Notes: a model not told the origin generated them from the sequence alone. Positions 41,813 to 51,022 are shown, counted from the first letter of the stretch. The stretch is 64,000 bases of DNA from Seohaeicola_A nanhaiensis (GCF_042654245.1 NZ_JBHSGI010000002.1:62001-126000); one strand, 5' to 3'. Numbers and translations are program-made.

Positions 41813-42197
41813 TGAGATTCCTTTCCGGTTTGGCACCGATGTGACTTTGACGTGAAGGAAAGGTCAATGCCGGGAAAATGAGGGGTAACTGGCCCTGTCA
41901 GGCCGGCTTTTCGCGGGCGGAGCGACGGGCGCGCAAGTTATCCACAAAGAGACAGGAATAATGTGGATGATCTTTAGTAATATCAGAATAGGACAAGAAT
42001 CCTGACCCCTCCTGGGGATAAAATGGAGCCTCCGCGACTTCATCCGCCGTTGAACAGCGTCATGGCCCGAGAAATCGGTGGAAAAGCCGGCCAATCCGAA
42101 GGGGGTCTGGGGTTTGAGCGGATCCGGGATAAGCGCAAGGAAAGTTTGCGCTCTTCACCAAGAACGGACAACAAGTGGTTGAAATTAATTTAGAAAC
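41813..42197. other. Intergenic region with a cluster of DnaA-box-like sites
   Basis: These 385 bases hold no convincing gene. TTATCCACA at 41938-41946 is a perfect DnaA box. TGTGGATGA at 41962-41970 and TGGGGATAA at 42013-42021 are inverted copies with one mismatch each, and CCGGGATAA at 42124-42132 has two. GANTC methylation sites lie at 41815 and 41998. The part around 41947-42000 is AT-rich. No parAB, rho, hemE or mnmG-type origin neighbours are present, so this may be a DnaA-titrating or regulatory site rather than an origin. It also has to contain the promoter of the operon starting at 41812. Confidence 0.4.
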
Positions 42198-44441
42198 CTA
42201 GGGAAGCGAGCGGATGTAATCCATCAACGCCGGACGCACCGTGGAATCGCCTCTGGCGCAAGCGGTGCGGATGACCGCGGCGACCTCTTCCAGATTGACG
42301 CGTCGGAACAGGCTTTTGACCGGACCGATGGACGCCGGGCGCATCGACAGGGTGCGCAAGCCGATGGCGGCAAAGCACAGAGCCTCGATCGGGCGGCCCG
42401 CGTCCTCGCCGCAGAAGGACAACGGGGTTTTCGACTCGGCGCAGAGGCCCACGATGCGCTCGATCAGGTTCAGGAAACTGACATTGAGCGTGTCATAGCG
42501 ACGGCGCACCCGTTCGTTCTCGCGGTCGGCGGCGAAGAAGAACTGCTTGAGATCGTTGCCGCCAATCGAAACGAACTGCACCTCGTCGAAAAAGCGCTTG
42601 GGCGCAAACGCCATCGATGGCGTTTCGACCATTGCGCCCACCTCGATACTGGCCGGCAGCTGATGCCCAAGGATCCTTTCGCGTGCGATGGTCTTGTCCA
42701 GTTCGGCGCGGGCGGCGGCAAATTCCTCGTATTGCGCGACGAAGGGGAACATCACCGTCAGCGGCCGCCCCTTCGCCCCGCGCAGCAGCGCCTGAAGCTG
42801 CATACGCAGCACACCCGGCTTGTCGAGACCCACCCGGATCGCCCGCCAGCCGAGCGCCGGATTGGGTTCGTCGGTAGGCTTCATGTAGGGCAGAACCTTG
42901 TCCGACCCGATGTCGAGCGTCCGGAACGCGACCCGTTTGCCCTTGGCGGAATCGAGCACACGGGAATAAAGCGCGCTCAGCTCGCTGCGCTTGGGCATCT
43001 GGTTGCGGATCAGGAATTGCAGCTCGGTCCGGAACAGTCCGACGCCCTCGGCCCCGGACCCCGCCAGCGACGGAAGATCCGCCATCAGCCCGGCATTCAT
43101 GTGCAGGCTGACCGAGGTTCCGCACAGCGCCTGCGCCGGAAGATCGCGGATCGAGGCGAACTGCTCCTGCGCCTGCGCCTGCATCGCGACCTTGTCGCGG
43201 AACGCACCGATGATGGTGTCTTCGGGGCGCAGGTGGACCATGCCCTGGTCGCCATCGACCAGGATATGGTCGCCGTTCAGCGCCTCGGTGGTGATATGGC
43301 CGGCATGAACGACGAGCGGAATCGCCAGCGCGCGCGCGACAATCGCCGCATGGCTGCCGACCGAGCCCTCCTCGAGCACGATGCCCTTCAGGCTGCGCCC
43401 GTATTCCAGCAGGTCGCCCGGGCCGATATTGCGGGCGATCAGAATCGGGTCTGCCGGCATTTCGGCGCCCGTATCGGCCCCCTGCCCGGTCAGGATGCGC
43501 AGCAGGCGGTTGGACAGGTCGTCGAGGTCCGCAAGCCGTTCCCGCAGATAGCTGTCCTGCACCTGGTCCATGCGCGCCCGCGCCAGGCTCTGTTCCTTCT
43601 CGACCGCCGCCTCGGCCGAAAGGCCGCGTCCGATGTCCTCTTCCATGCGGCGCATCCAGCCGCGGGAATTGGCGAACATGCGATAGGCTTCGAGAACTTC
43701 AAGCTGGTCCTTGTCGCCGCTCCGGCTCATCTCGAGCATCTGGTCGACGCTGACGCGCAGCTGATCGACCGCCTCATGCAGGCGCTCCAGCTCACGCTGG
43801 GGGTCGTCGGCGATGGGATTGGCGACCACCACGCGCGGTTCGTGCAGCCAGACCCGGCCTTCAGCGGCGCCTTCCTGCCCGCAGGTGCCGCGAAACACGA
43901 CCGGATGCTGGTGGCGCGCGGAAAGTGCCGCGCCCTCGCCCACAAAAGCGCCCAGCTCGGCCATTTCGGCCAGAACCATCGCCACCACTTCCAGCGCGTA
44001 AAGCTCGTCCTCCGAGAACTGGCGCGGATCGCGCGACTGCACGACCAGCACGCCCAGCTTTTCGCCCAGCCGCTGGATCGGGATCCCCAGGAAGGAGGTA
44101 TACCGCTCTTCTCCCGTCTCCGGCATGTAGCGGAAGCCGCGTTCGGCGGGGGCGTTGGGAGTGTTGATGACCTCGCCGGTGCGCGCGACCCGGCCCACCA
44201 GCCCCTCGCCCATGCGCATGCGCGTCTGGTGCACCGCCTCGGGCATCAGACCCTCGGTGGCGCAGAGTTCCAGGGTATCCTCGTCCCGGAACAGGTAGAT
44301 CGAGCAGACCTCGGTTCCCATGCTGTCGGCGATCAGATGGGTGATCTTGTCCAGCCGCGCCTGCCCAGCGTCCCCGCTGACCAGCGTGTCCCTGAGCCGC
44401 TGCAACAGCTTGCGGCTTTCGGTGTCCGTGCGTTCGTCCAT
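42198..44441 (-). CDS. ptsP: PtsP, phosphoenolpyruvate-protein phosphotransferase of the nitrogen PTS (747 aa)
   Basis: PtsP (EI-Ntr) starts the nitrogen-related phosphotransfer chain to NPr and EIIA-Ntr. An N-terminal GAF domain (about residues 15-160, with GTEVCSIYLFRDEDTLELC) distinguishes it from sugar EI. The phospho-His is in EEGSVGSHAAIVARALAIP. The PEP-binding barrel has VGLFRTELQFLIRN, VAFRTLDIGSDKVLPYM, EVGAMVETPSMAF and the Cys of PLSFCGEDAGRP. I start at the ATG at 44441 (MDERTDTESRKLL); the frame is open further upstream. lysC lies 201 nt upstream on the same strand. Confidence 0.94.
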   Translation of the reverse strand: MDERTDTESRKLLQRLRDTLVSGDAGQARLDKITHLIADSMGTEVCSIYLFRDEDTLELCATEGLMPEAVHQTRMRMGEGLVGRVARTGEVINTPNAPAERGFRYMPETGEERYTSFLGIPIQRLGEKLGVLVVQSRDPRQFSEDELYALEVVAMVLAEMAELGAFVGEGAALSARHQHPVVFRGTCGQEGAAEGRVWLHEPRVVVANPIADDPQRELERLHEAVDQLRVSVDQMLEMSRSGDKDQLEVLEAYRMFANSRGWMRRMEEDIGRGLSAEAAVEKEQSLARARMDQVQDSYLRERLADLDDLSNRLLRILTGQGADTGAEMPADPILIARNIGPGDLLEYGRSLKGIVLEEGSVGSHAAIVARALAIPLVVHAGHITTEALNGDHILVDGDQGMVHLRPEDTIIGAFRDKVAMQAQAQEQFASIRDLPAQALCGTSVSLHMNAGLMADLPSLAGSGAEGVGLFRTELQFLIRNQMPKRSELSALYSRVLDSAKGKRVAFRTLDIGSDKVLPYMKPTDEPNPALGWRAIRVGLDKPGVLRMQLQALLRGAKGRPLTVMFPFVAQYEEFAAARAELDKTIARERILGHQLPASIEVGAMVETPSMAFAPKRFFDEVQFVSIGGNDLKQFFFAADRENERVRRRYDTLNVSFLNLIERIVGLCAESKTPLSFCGEDAGRPIEALCFAAIGLRTLSMRPASIGPVKSLFRRVNLEEVAAVIRTACARGDSTVRPALMDYIRSLP

Positions 44442-44642
44442 CACGGCGTCCGGCTTCCTCCTGCAATCTCGGCGAGACTGCGTCCTTCGGTGCCTATAGA
44501 CCACACCCGACCGCAAAGCGAAACGGGTTTCGAACCCGGAACCCGCAGGCGCCGCCACGGAAAGCGGAAAGCGCCCATCAAAGACGCAGTGACATGCCTC
44601 GGAAATCCCTAAGAAAATCTCAATTGGGCGGCAGCGGTCTGC

Positions 44643-45881
44643 TTAGGAGGCCTTTTCCAGCTCGAAGGCGTCGTGCAGGGCCTGCACGGCAAGTTCCATG
44701 TATTTGCGGTCGATCAGAACCGAGATCTTGATCTCGGAGGTGGTGATGACCTTGATGTTGATGTTCTCGTCGGACAGCACCTTGAACATCTTCGCCGCCA
44801 CGCCGGTGTGGCTGCGCATCCCGATACCCACGACCGAGACCTTGGCGACATTGGTGTCGGCCACCAACTCGCCGAAGTTCAGCTTGCCCTCGGCCTTCAT
44901 CTCGGCCAGGGCCGCCTCGGCACGTTTGACCTGGTCGGTCGGGCAGGAAAACGTCATGTCGGTGCGCTCGTTCTCGGCGATGTTCTGCACGATCATGTCG
45001 ACGTTGACGTTGGCCTCGCTCAGCGAGGTGAAGATCGTGGCCGCGATACCGGGGCGGTCGGCCACCGAGAGCAGGGTCAGCTTGGCCTCGTCGCGGGAAT
45101 AGGCGACACCGGCAACTACGTTCGATTCCATGATTTCCTCCTCGTCGCAGACCAGCGTGCCGGCCGTGTCCGACGGTTCCTCGAAACTTGACAGCACCCG
45201 CAGGCGCACCTTGTAGCGCATCGCGAGCTCGACCGAGCGGGTTTGCAGCACCTTGGCGCCCAGGCTTGCCAGCTCCAGCATTTCCTCGAAGGCGATGCGG
45301 TCCAGTTTGCGCGCCTTCTCGCAGATGCGCGGGTCGGTCGTATAGACGCCATCGACATCGGTGTAGATGTCGCAGCGTTCGGCGTTGAAGGCGGCGGCAA
45401 AGGCCACCGCTGTGGTGTCCGAACCGCCCCGGCCGAGCGTGGTGATCCGGCCCTGCGGGCTGACCCCCTGAAAGCCCGCGACGACCGCGACCTTCATGCC
45501 CTCGGCAAACTTCTTCATGATGTTGTCGGTCGGGATCTCTTCGATCCGGGCCGCGGAATGCGCCGAGGTCGTCTTGACCGGGACCTGCCAGCCCTGCCAG
45601 CTGCGTGCCGGAATATCCATTTCCTGAAGCGTCAGCGCCATCAGGCCCGCGGTCACGTTCTCGCCCGAGGAAACCACCGCGTCGTATTCGCGTGCGTCGA
45701 ACAGCGGCGAGGTTTCGTTGACCCAGGCAACCAGCTCGTTGGTCTTGCCCGCCATGGCCGAGACAATGACGATCACGTCATAGCCCTTGGCCACCTCGAG
45801 TCCGACGCGCTTGGCCGCGCGCTTGATGCGGTCGGGATTCGCCACCGAAGTGCCGCCAAATTTCATCACCAGGATCGGCAT
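44643..45881 (-). CDS. lysC: Aspartate kinase (412 aa)
   Basis: This is the first step of lysine, threonine and methionine synthesis from aspartate. The kinase domain starts MPILVMKFGGTSVANPDRI, with GRGGSDTTAVAFAAAF for ATP and DVDGVYTTDPRI. Two C-terminal ACT domains follow (segments LTLLSVADRPGIAATIFTSL and VSVVGIGMRSHTGVAAKMF), giving feedback control. The length is that of the monofunctional, lysine/threonine-sensitive class. It stands between DUF1178 upstream and ptsP downstream on the minus strand, probably as its own unit. Confidence 0.96.
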   Translation of the reverse strand: MPILVMKFGGTSVANPDRIKRAAKRVGLEVAKGYDVIVIVSAMAGKTNELVAWVNETSPLFDAREYDAVVSSGENVTAGLMALTLQEMDIPARSWQGWQVPVKTTSAHSAARIEEIPTDNIMKKFAEGMKVAVVAGFQGVSPQGRITTLGRGGSDTTAVAFAAAFNAERCDIYTDVDGVYTTDPRICEKARKLDRIAFEEMLELASLGAKVLQTRSVELAMRYKVRLRVLSSFEEPSDTAGTLVCDEEEIMESNVVAGVAYSRDEAKLTLLSVADRPGIAATIFTSLSEANVNVDMIVQNIAENERTDMTFSCPTDQVKRAEAALAEMKAEGKLNFGELVADTNVAKVSVVGIGMRSHTGVAAKMFKVLSDENINIKVITTSEIKISVLIDRKYMELAVQALHDAFELEKAS

Positions 45882-45990
45882 TGCGGTTCCTTACGTGCCA
45901 AAAGTCGCGCGGTGTTTACGCGCGCCTCCGGGCGAGGGCAACTGGAATTGCGCGCGCCCCGTGCGGCGGTCCGACAGGGCCGGGGCGCGG

Positions 45991-46413
45991 TCAGTTCGCC
46001 TTGCGGTTTGGCAGGAACGGAAGCGGAGTTACGGGCACGCCCTCTTCGGCCAGGCGGCGCGCCTCGTCGAGACGCGCCTCGCCATAGATCGAGCGCTGCG
46101 GGATGTCGCCCGAATGCATCGCGCGCGCCTCGCTGGCAAAGCGACCGCCGACATATTCGGAGTTCTGCTCGATCTGGCGACGCAATTCGGCCAGGGCCTG
46201 TTCGGCCGGCGTTGCCGGATCGCTCAGCCTGGGCTGTGCCTTGTCGCGCGGTGCGGCCACGCGCGGCGTCATCATCGCCTTTTCGACACCACCCCCGCCG
46301 CAAACGGCGCAGGCGACCATCCCGGCCTTTTCCAGCCGTTCATAGGCAGCGGCGGACTGGAACCAGCTGTCAAAAGTATGTCCGTCTGCACATCTGAGCG
46401 CGTATTGGATCAT
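45991..46413 (-). CDS. DUF1178 family protein (140 aa)
   Basis: The family signature is complete: MIQYALRCADGHTFDSWFQSAAAY, a CxxC pair in MVACAVCGGGGVEKAMM, and the C-terminal YVGGRFASEARAMHSGDIPQRSIYGEA. CxCADGH and VACAVC probably form a zinc knuckle. The function is unknown, although the family is common in alphaproteobacteria, often near Nudix or carbon-nitrogen hydrolase genes, as here. The Nudix gene is 52 nt upstream on the same strand and lysC is downstream. Confidence 0.88.
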   Translation of the reverse strand: MIQYALRCADGHTFDSWFQSAAAYERLEKAGMVACAVCGGGGVEKAMMTPRVAAPRDKAQPRLSDPATPAEQALAELRRQIEQNSEYVGGRFASEARAMHSGDIPQRSIYGEARLDEARRLAEEGVPVTPLPFLPNRKAN

Positions 46414-46465
46414 GTCTCGTTCATTCTGCGACTAACCGTCTAAATGATCGGTAAGCGTCCGGGAT

Positions 46466-46942
46466 TCAAGACTTGACGGCCGCAGGCAGCGTTCCCGGGT
46501 CGAAGCTGCGCAGGATTTCCGCAAGCTCCGGCTCATCGACCAGCTCGGCCGCCTTCTTGAGCGAAAACCACTTGCGCCGCCGCTGGTTGCGTTCGGGGAA
46601 ATCGCCCTTGAGCGACAGCACCTTCACCGGAAAGATCTGTGCCTTGCAGGGCAGGTCGGGGCCCTTGTCGTCCAGCTTGATGTAACTGTAGGTGCCCAGG
46701 CAGTGGTCATAGATGCGTCCCACCACACCGGCCTCTTCCCAGGCCTCGCGGGCGGCGGAACCGGCGGCAGTGGCGCCCTCGACCTTCCAGCCCTTGGGAA
46801 CGATCCAGCGCCCGGTGCCGCGCGAGGTGATCAGCAATACACGCGTCTTGCCGCGCACCGTCGTGAAACACAGCGCCGCAAACTGTCTGCCAATCTCTTC
46901 TTCCGTCGCGGACGAATCCGCAGACGGCGCTTGCACTGCCAT
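46466..46942 (-). CDS. Nudix hydrolase (158 aa)
   Basis: The Nudix box is readable as GSAAREAWEEAGVVGRIYDH with the usual upstream Gly region (WKVEGATA). The N-terminal strand contains RVLLITSRGTGRWIVPKGW, similar to diphosphoinositol-polyphosphate or diadenosine-polyphosphate hydrolases. I start at the ATG at 46942 (MAVQAPSAD). A phosphate-linked nucleoside or inositol compound is the substrate class; the precise one is not visible. It is followed by DUF1178 on the same strand. Confidence 0.88.
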   Translation of the reverse strand: MAVQAPSADSSATEEEIGRQFAALCFTTVRGKTRVLLITSRGTGRWIVPKGWKVEGATAAGSAAREAWEEAGVVGRIYDHCLGTYSYIKLDDKGPDLPCKAQIFPVKVLSLKGDFPERNQRRRKWFSLKKAAELVDEPELAEILRSFDPGTLPAAVKS

Positions 46943-47036
46943 GGTCACCCTGGATCTTACTGCCGGATCGGGCCGGCCCAATTGGCCAGGTCCCTTTTTT
47001 CATTTGTAACAATTACAACCCCTGCCCGCCCCGAGG

Positions 47037-47819
47037 TCAAGCCCGCTTGACCGACGGAGCCTTCATCTTTTGCTGCAGTTTCGTCACAAGTTGCTCGTGC
47101 GGGATGTCGGCATCGATCGCCAGACGCCGCATTCCAAAGTGAACGTGGGCAATTTCCTGATAATAACGGGTATAGACGTAATTGGCCGAAGCGCCCGCAA
47201 GCGCGCCCAGCACCGGCACAGCCTGTGCTGCCAGCTTGTGACCCAGCGCAACGGCCAGTTTGGGCGCCACCGTGGCGATCAGCTTCTGCATCGCACCCCC
47301 TGTCAGGGTCAGACGCAGGGTGAAAAACGCCAGGTCGCCGCCGTCGTCATTGCTGAGCGGCCCGGCCGCGGCAAAGACACGGATGCAGTCGAACTGCACG
47401 CTCTCCTCGTCGGGATTGAAGCCGTGCTGCGCGGCCACGCCCTGAATCGCGCGCATCAGGACAGCGGTGGTTGCCGGCAGCTCCACCAGCGCCGAGGGCA
47501 GGCCGCCAAAGCCGCCCGCCGCCCCCATGGCGGTGGCGACGGCGGTATTGACCCAGGGCTGCTGATCCTTCACCGCGCCGCGCGATTTCTGCGCCCCGCG
47601 CATCGCCAGGGTGAGGGCATAGCTGGTGGCGTCGCCCAGACGGTCGCGAATGCCGGTCGGAAGCTTGTCCAGCAGGCCTTCAGCCCGACCGCCCACTGCG
47701 CTCAGCATCTGCACGCCGATGCCGCCCGCCTTGCGATATCGCGCGGCCAGCCGGTCGAGTTCGGCGTCGACATCCACCGGGCCCACCATCACGACATCGT
47801 CCATGCCACCCTCCGCCAT
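47037..47819 (-). CDS. EcsC family protein (260 aa)
   Basis: The sequence matches the EcsC family: AARYRKAGGIGVQML near the start, a glycine-rich hydrophobic centre VATAMGAAGGFGGLPSALVELPATTAVLMRAIQ, a middle segment VQFDCIRVFAAAG, and VLGALAGASANYVYTRYYQEIAHVHFGMRRLA near the end. The family name comes from a Bacillus operon, but the biochemical role is unknown. Two start codons are plausible (47819 and 47804, each with a ribosome site); I took the longer. It is 35 nt downstream of the GNAT gene on the same strand. Confidence 0.85.
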   Translation of the reverse strand: MAEGGMDDVVMVGPVDVDAELDRLAARYRKAGGIGVQMLSAVGGRAEGLLDKLPTGIRDRLGDATSYALTLAMRGAQKSRGAVKDQQPWVNTAVATAMGAAGGFGGLPSALVELPATTAVLMRAIQGVAAQHGFNPDEESVQFDCIRVFAAAGPLSNDDGGDLAFFTLRLTLTGGAMQKLIATVAPKLAVALGHKLAAQAVPVLGALAGASANYVYTRYYQEIAHVHFGMRRLAIDADIPHEQLVTKLQQKMKAPSVKRA

Positions 47820-47854
47820 GTTCACCTTCAATGTCGGCGGTCGCGGCCCGGGTT

Positions 47855-48352
47855 TCAATAGTCAGCCGCATCCCACTTCGTTACCGGCCCGGACAGGCCG
47901 GCCCAGGCGCCGGGCACCAGATCCTGTCCCAGCACCCGGTCGGGGTTGGTTGGCGGGGGCATCTCCACATCCTCGAGCTTGGTGAACCCGAACCGGTTGT
48001 AGTAGGGCGCGTCGCCCACCAGCATCACCCGCTCCCAGCCGCCGGCACGGGCGGCCGCGAGCCCTTCGCGGATCAGGCCCGCGCCCAGCCCTTCGCCCTG
48101 GTGCGTCGGGTGCACGGCGACGGGGCCCAGCAGCAGGGCCGGCAGGCCCGCCACGCGGATCGGCCAAAACCGGATTGCGCCGATCAGGATGCCCAGCTGG
48201 TCGCGGGCCACCAGCGACAGGCCACGCACCGGCGGAACGCCATCGCGCAGGCGATAGGAGGACAACAAGGTCCTGCCGGGGGCGAAACAGAGGTCGAGCA
48301 GGGATTCCACCTCCCAGGCGTCGGCATCGGTTTCCGGTCTGATTTCGATCAC
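47855..48352 (-). CDS. GNAT-family N-acetyltransferase (165 aa)
   Basis: The acetyl-CoA binding region is VAVHPTHQGEGLGAGLIREGL, with LLLGPVAV as strand 4 and VMLVGDAPYYNRFGFTKLE as the later conserved motif. I start at a GTG at 48352 (VIEIRPETDADAWEVESLLD), preceded by GAGGAG; the open frame reaches further but is not GNAT-like there. The N-acetylation substrate is unknown. It is divergent from the flavin reductase gene at 48434. Confidence 0.88.
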   Translation of the reverse strand: MIEIRPETDADAWEVESLLDLCFAPGRTLLSSYRLRDGVPPVRGLSLVARDQLGILIGAIRFWPIRVAGLPALLLGPVAVHPTHQGEGLGAGLIREGLAAARAGGWERVMLVGDAPYYNRFGFTKLEDVEMPPPTNPDRVLGQDLVPGAWAGLSGPVTKWDAADY

Positions 48353-48433
48353 GGGGCTGCCCTGGCTCCTCGGTATGTGGTGGCATGCGACGTAGCATGG
48401 CGATACCACTTGTTCAAACCACAGGAGACGCAG

Positions 48434-49018
48434 ATGTTTTACCGCCCCGAAGACGGCCACGGACTGCCTCACAACCCGTTCAACGCGATCGTCACGCCGC
48501 GTCCGATCGCCTGGATCTCAACCCGCAGCGCCAAGGGGCAGGACAATCTGGCCCCCTATTCCTTTTTCAACGCCATTGCCTATACGCCGCCGCAGGTCAT
48601 GTTTTCTTCGACCACCTGGAAGGATAGTGTTCAGAACATTTCAGAAACGGGCGTGTTCTGCGTCAATATCGTCGAATATGCGGCACGCGAGGCGATGAAT
48701 GTCACAACCAATCATTTCCCGCCAGAAATCGACGAATTCACCGAAGCCGGAATCGAACGCGCCGAATGTGCCACGATCCCTTGTCCGCGCGTCGCCGGGG
48801 CGCCGGCCTCTCTCGAATGCCGGATGACGCAGATCATTCCACTGAAAGGCGGCGTCAACCATCTGGTGCTGGGGGAAGTCGTGGGCGTGCACATGCGCGA
48901 CGACTGCCTGAAGGACGGCCGGTTCGACGTGACAACCTACCAGCCGCTCTCGCGTCTGGGATACCGCGATTACGCGCGGGTGACCGAGGTCTTCGAATTG
49001 GTGCGGCCGGATGATTAA
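48434..49018 (+). CDS. Flavin reductase-like (FMN-binding split barrel) protein (194 aa)
   Basis: This is a second split-barrel flavoprotein. It starts MFYRPEDGHGLPHNPFNAIV at the ATG at 48434 after AGGAG. Family segments are TPRPIAWISTRSAKGQDNLAPYSFFNA, PPQVMFSSTTWKDSVQNI, FCVNIVEYAAREAMNVT and ASLECRMTQIIPLKGG. It is about 25 residues shorter than the one at 41159 and clearly different in sequence, so not a recent duplicate. It stands alone between the GNAT gene (divergent) and an RTX gene. Confidence 0.87.
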   Translation: MFYRPEDGHGLPHNPFNAIVTPRPIAWISTRSAKGQDNLAPYSFFNAIAYTPPQVMFSSTTWKDSVQNISETGVFCVNIVEYAAREAMNVTTNHFPPEIDEFTEAGIERAECATIPCPRVAGAPASLECRMTQIIPLKGGVNHLVLGEVVGVHMRDDCLKDGRFDVTTYQPLSRLGYRDYARVTEVFELVRPDD

Positions 49019-49087
49019 TCCATAGGCGGTGGCTGACATCCCGGCTAATATGATGATCTGTGGAATCACAAGAATGGTAGGCCCGAC

Positions 49088-50020
49088 ATGAGAACTTACG
49101 AAATTTCCGAAGGAATTGCGAATGGGCACCGGGTTCCTGCCGGATTATTCGAGAATCTCTTCTTGGATTCGGTTGTGACAAACGCGACGTCCACTTCCGC
49201 GTTCCTTACGAATGAAGCCTCGACTCTTTCCGTAACCGGCACGAACCTGGTCTATGGCACGTCTGCGGGCCAAACGACGCTGGTGTCAGGTACCCTGGAG
49301 AGCTTCACCTATTCGTTCTCTCCAGGCTATTATGTGACCTTCAAGGAACTCGATCTGGATATCGCCAACGTTTCCGCAGCCGCCTTGGCGGAGGCATCGG
49401 GCGAACTCGGTGCCATGGAGGCCCTCCTCTATGCGCTGGACTGGAAGATCATCGACAACAGCACCTCCGCCAACGTCACGCCTTCGCTAACCTCTTTCGA
49501 TGACATCGCCATTCGTTTCGCCGGAAACGACGAGGTCTTCCTTAACTATGGTAACGACACGTTTGTCCTGGGGACCGGAAACGACCGCGCATACGGTGCC
49601 GCAGGCGACGACATGCTGTATGGGCAAAGCGGCAACGACCATCTTTTCGGCGGGTCGGGGGCAGACTCGCTGTTCGGCGGGGCTGGTCATGACAATCTGA
49701 TCGGCGGGCGGGGCCGTGATCTACTCGATGGCGGCGCCGGCCGTGACCGGCTGGTCGGCGGTGATGGCGACGACGTGCTGACGGGCGGCGCAGGGCGCGA
49801 TCGCTTTGTCTTTGTCATTCCCGAACTCTATCGCGACTACGATCAAATTACAGACTTCCAGGCCGGCGTCGATCGGGTGGTGATACGCACCGATCAGGCC
49901 GTGACTATGACCGACACCGGCTTTGGACTTCTGGTTGAGATCGGCGATTTCGACATTCTGCTCAAGGACGTCGCACAGGCCGATCTGGCCGGCAACAGCA
50001 TCGCGATCCTCCCGCTCTGA
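49088..50020 (+). CDS. RTX-type calcium-binding secreted protein (310 aa)
   Basis: About 165 N-terminal residues have no recognisable motif and are rich in Thr, Ser and Ala. Then a run of nonapeptide repeats follows: GTGNDRAYGAAGDDMLYGQ, SGNDHLFGGSGADSLFGG, AGHDNLIGGRGRDLLDGG, AGRDRLVGGDGDDVLTGG. This is a longer uninterrupted beta-roll than in the protein at 34306. The C-terminus (DFQAGVDRVVIRTDQ and then hydrophobic IAILPL) is like type I secretion signals. No Sec signal or enzyme domain is seen. A hairpin follows immediately after the stop and overlaps the ribosome site of mtnP. Confidence 0.88.
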   Translation: MRTYEISEGIANGHRVPAGLFENLFLDSVVTNATSTSAFLTNEASTLSVTGTNLVYGTSAGQTTLVSGTLESFTYSFSPGYYVTFKELDLDIANVSAAALAEASGELGAMEALLYALDWKIIDNSTSANVTPSLTSFDDIAIRFAGNDEVFLNYGNDTFVLGTGNDRAYGAAGDDMLYGQSGNDHLFGGSGADSLFGGAGHDNLIGGRGRDLLDGGAGRDRLVGGDGDDVLTGGAGRDRFVFVIPELYRDYDQITDFQAGVDRVVIRTDQAVTMTDTGFGLLVEIGDFDILLKDVAQADLAGNSIAILPL

Positions 50021-50026
50021 CCCTTG

Positions 50027-50068
50027 CCTTTGCCCCGCCACCCCGCCACTCTGCCGGGGTGGCAAAGG
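50027..50068 (+). promoter_or_regulatory. Hairpin between the RTX gene and mtnP that covers the mtnP ribosome site
   Basis: A 9-bp stem GCCACCCCG (50037-50045) / CGGGGTGGC (50055-50063) is extended, after a 5-nt bulge, by CCTTT (50027-50031) / AAAGG (50064-50068). The AAAGGGG at 50064-50070 is the mtnP Shine-Dalgarno sequence, so the folded form would hide most of it. It could instead be a terminator for the RTX gene, but no T-run follows. Confidence 0.5.
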
Positions 50069-50077
50069 GGATGGCAC

Positions 50078-50962
50078 ATGACCAAGACCAAGATCGGCAT
50101 TATCGGCGGGTCGGGCATCTACGACATCGAGGGGATGACCGACGCGGAATGGATCGGAGTCGAAACGCCCTGGGGACCGCCCTCCGACCAAATTCTGACC
50201 GGTTCCCTGGACGGGCTTGAAATGGCCTTCCTGCCGCGCCACGGGCGTGGCCATGTCTTCACCCCCTCCACCGTGCCCTATCGCGCAAATATCGATGCCC
50301 TGAAGCGTTTGGGGGTGACCGATGTGATCTCGATCTCGGCCTGCGGGTCGTTCCGCGAACAGATGGCGCCGGGCGATTTCGTGATCGTCGATCAGTTCAT
50401 CGACCGCACCTTCGCGCGGGAAAAATCCTTCTTCGGCACCGGTTGCGTCGCCCATGTCAGCGTCGCCCATCCGACCTGCGCGCGGCTGTCCACCGCCTGC
50501 CTCAACGCCGCCCGCCAGGCCGGGATCACCGTGCATGACGGCGGCACCTATCTGGCGATGGAAGGCCCGCAGTTCTCGACGCTTGCGGAATCGCGGATGT
50601 ATCGCGAGCACTGGGGCGCCGACGTGATCGGGATGACCAACATGCCCGAGGCCAAACTCGCCCGCGAGGCCGAGCTGTGCTATGCCTCGGTCGCCATGGT
50701 CACGGATTACGACAGTTGGCACCCCGATCACGGCGAAGTGGATGTGACGCAGATCATTGCCACGCTGATGGGCAATGCCGACAACGGCCGGGCCATGGTG
50801 CGCAGGCTGCCCGCCCTGCTGGCCGCAGAGCGCGCGCCCTGCCCGGCCGGCTGCGACCACGCGCTCGATCATGCCATCCTCACCGCTCCCGACCGGCGCG
50901 ACCCGCTGCTGCTCGCGCGGCTTGATGCGGTGGCCGGACGGGTTCTCGGACGGCCCGCGTGA
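50078..50962 (+). CDS. mtnP: S-methyl-5'-thioadenosine phosphorylase (294 aa)
   Basis: MtnP splits methylthioadenosine, the by-product of polyamine and homoserine-lactone synthesis, into adenine and methylthioribose-1-phosphate. Family features: KIGIIGGSGIYDIEGM, the phosphate site FLPRHGRGHVFTPSTVPYRANI, SISACGSFREQMAPGDFVIVDQF and the substrate segment YLAMEGPQFSTLAESRMYR with GMTNMPEAKLAREAELCY. The ATG at 50078 follows AAAGGGG, which lies inside a hairpin. apt, which recycles the adenine produced, is two genes downstream in the same direction. Confidence 0.95.
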   Translation: MTKTKIGIIGGSGIYDIEGMTDAEWIGVETPWGPPSDQILTGSLDGLEMAFLPRHGRGHVFTPSTVPYRANIDALKRLGVTDVISISACGSFREQMAPGDFVIVDQFIDRTFAREKSFFGTGCVAHVSVAHPTCARLSTACLNAARQAGITVHDGGTYLAMEGPQFSTLAESRMYREHWGADVIGMTNMPEAKLAREAELCYASVAMVTDYDSWHPDHGEVDVTQIIATLMGNADNGRAMVRRLPALLAAERAPCPAGCDHALDHAILTAPDRRDPLLLARLDAVAGRVLGRPA

Positions 50963-51022
50963 CACCTTGGCAAACGGGTGAAACCGTGGCTTGGTCGGTC
51001 CGCTGACTCAGGAGTTTCCGAC

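Noticed and set aside
45950..45995. GC-rich inverted repeat after the DUF1178 stop
   Set aside because: The pairing is imperfect and no T-run follows, so I could not support a terminator.
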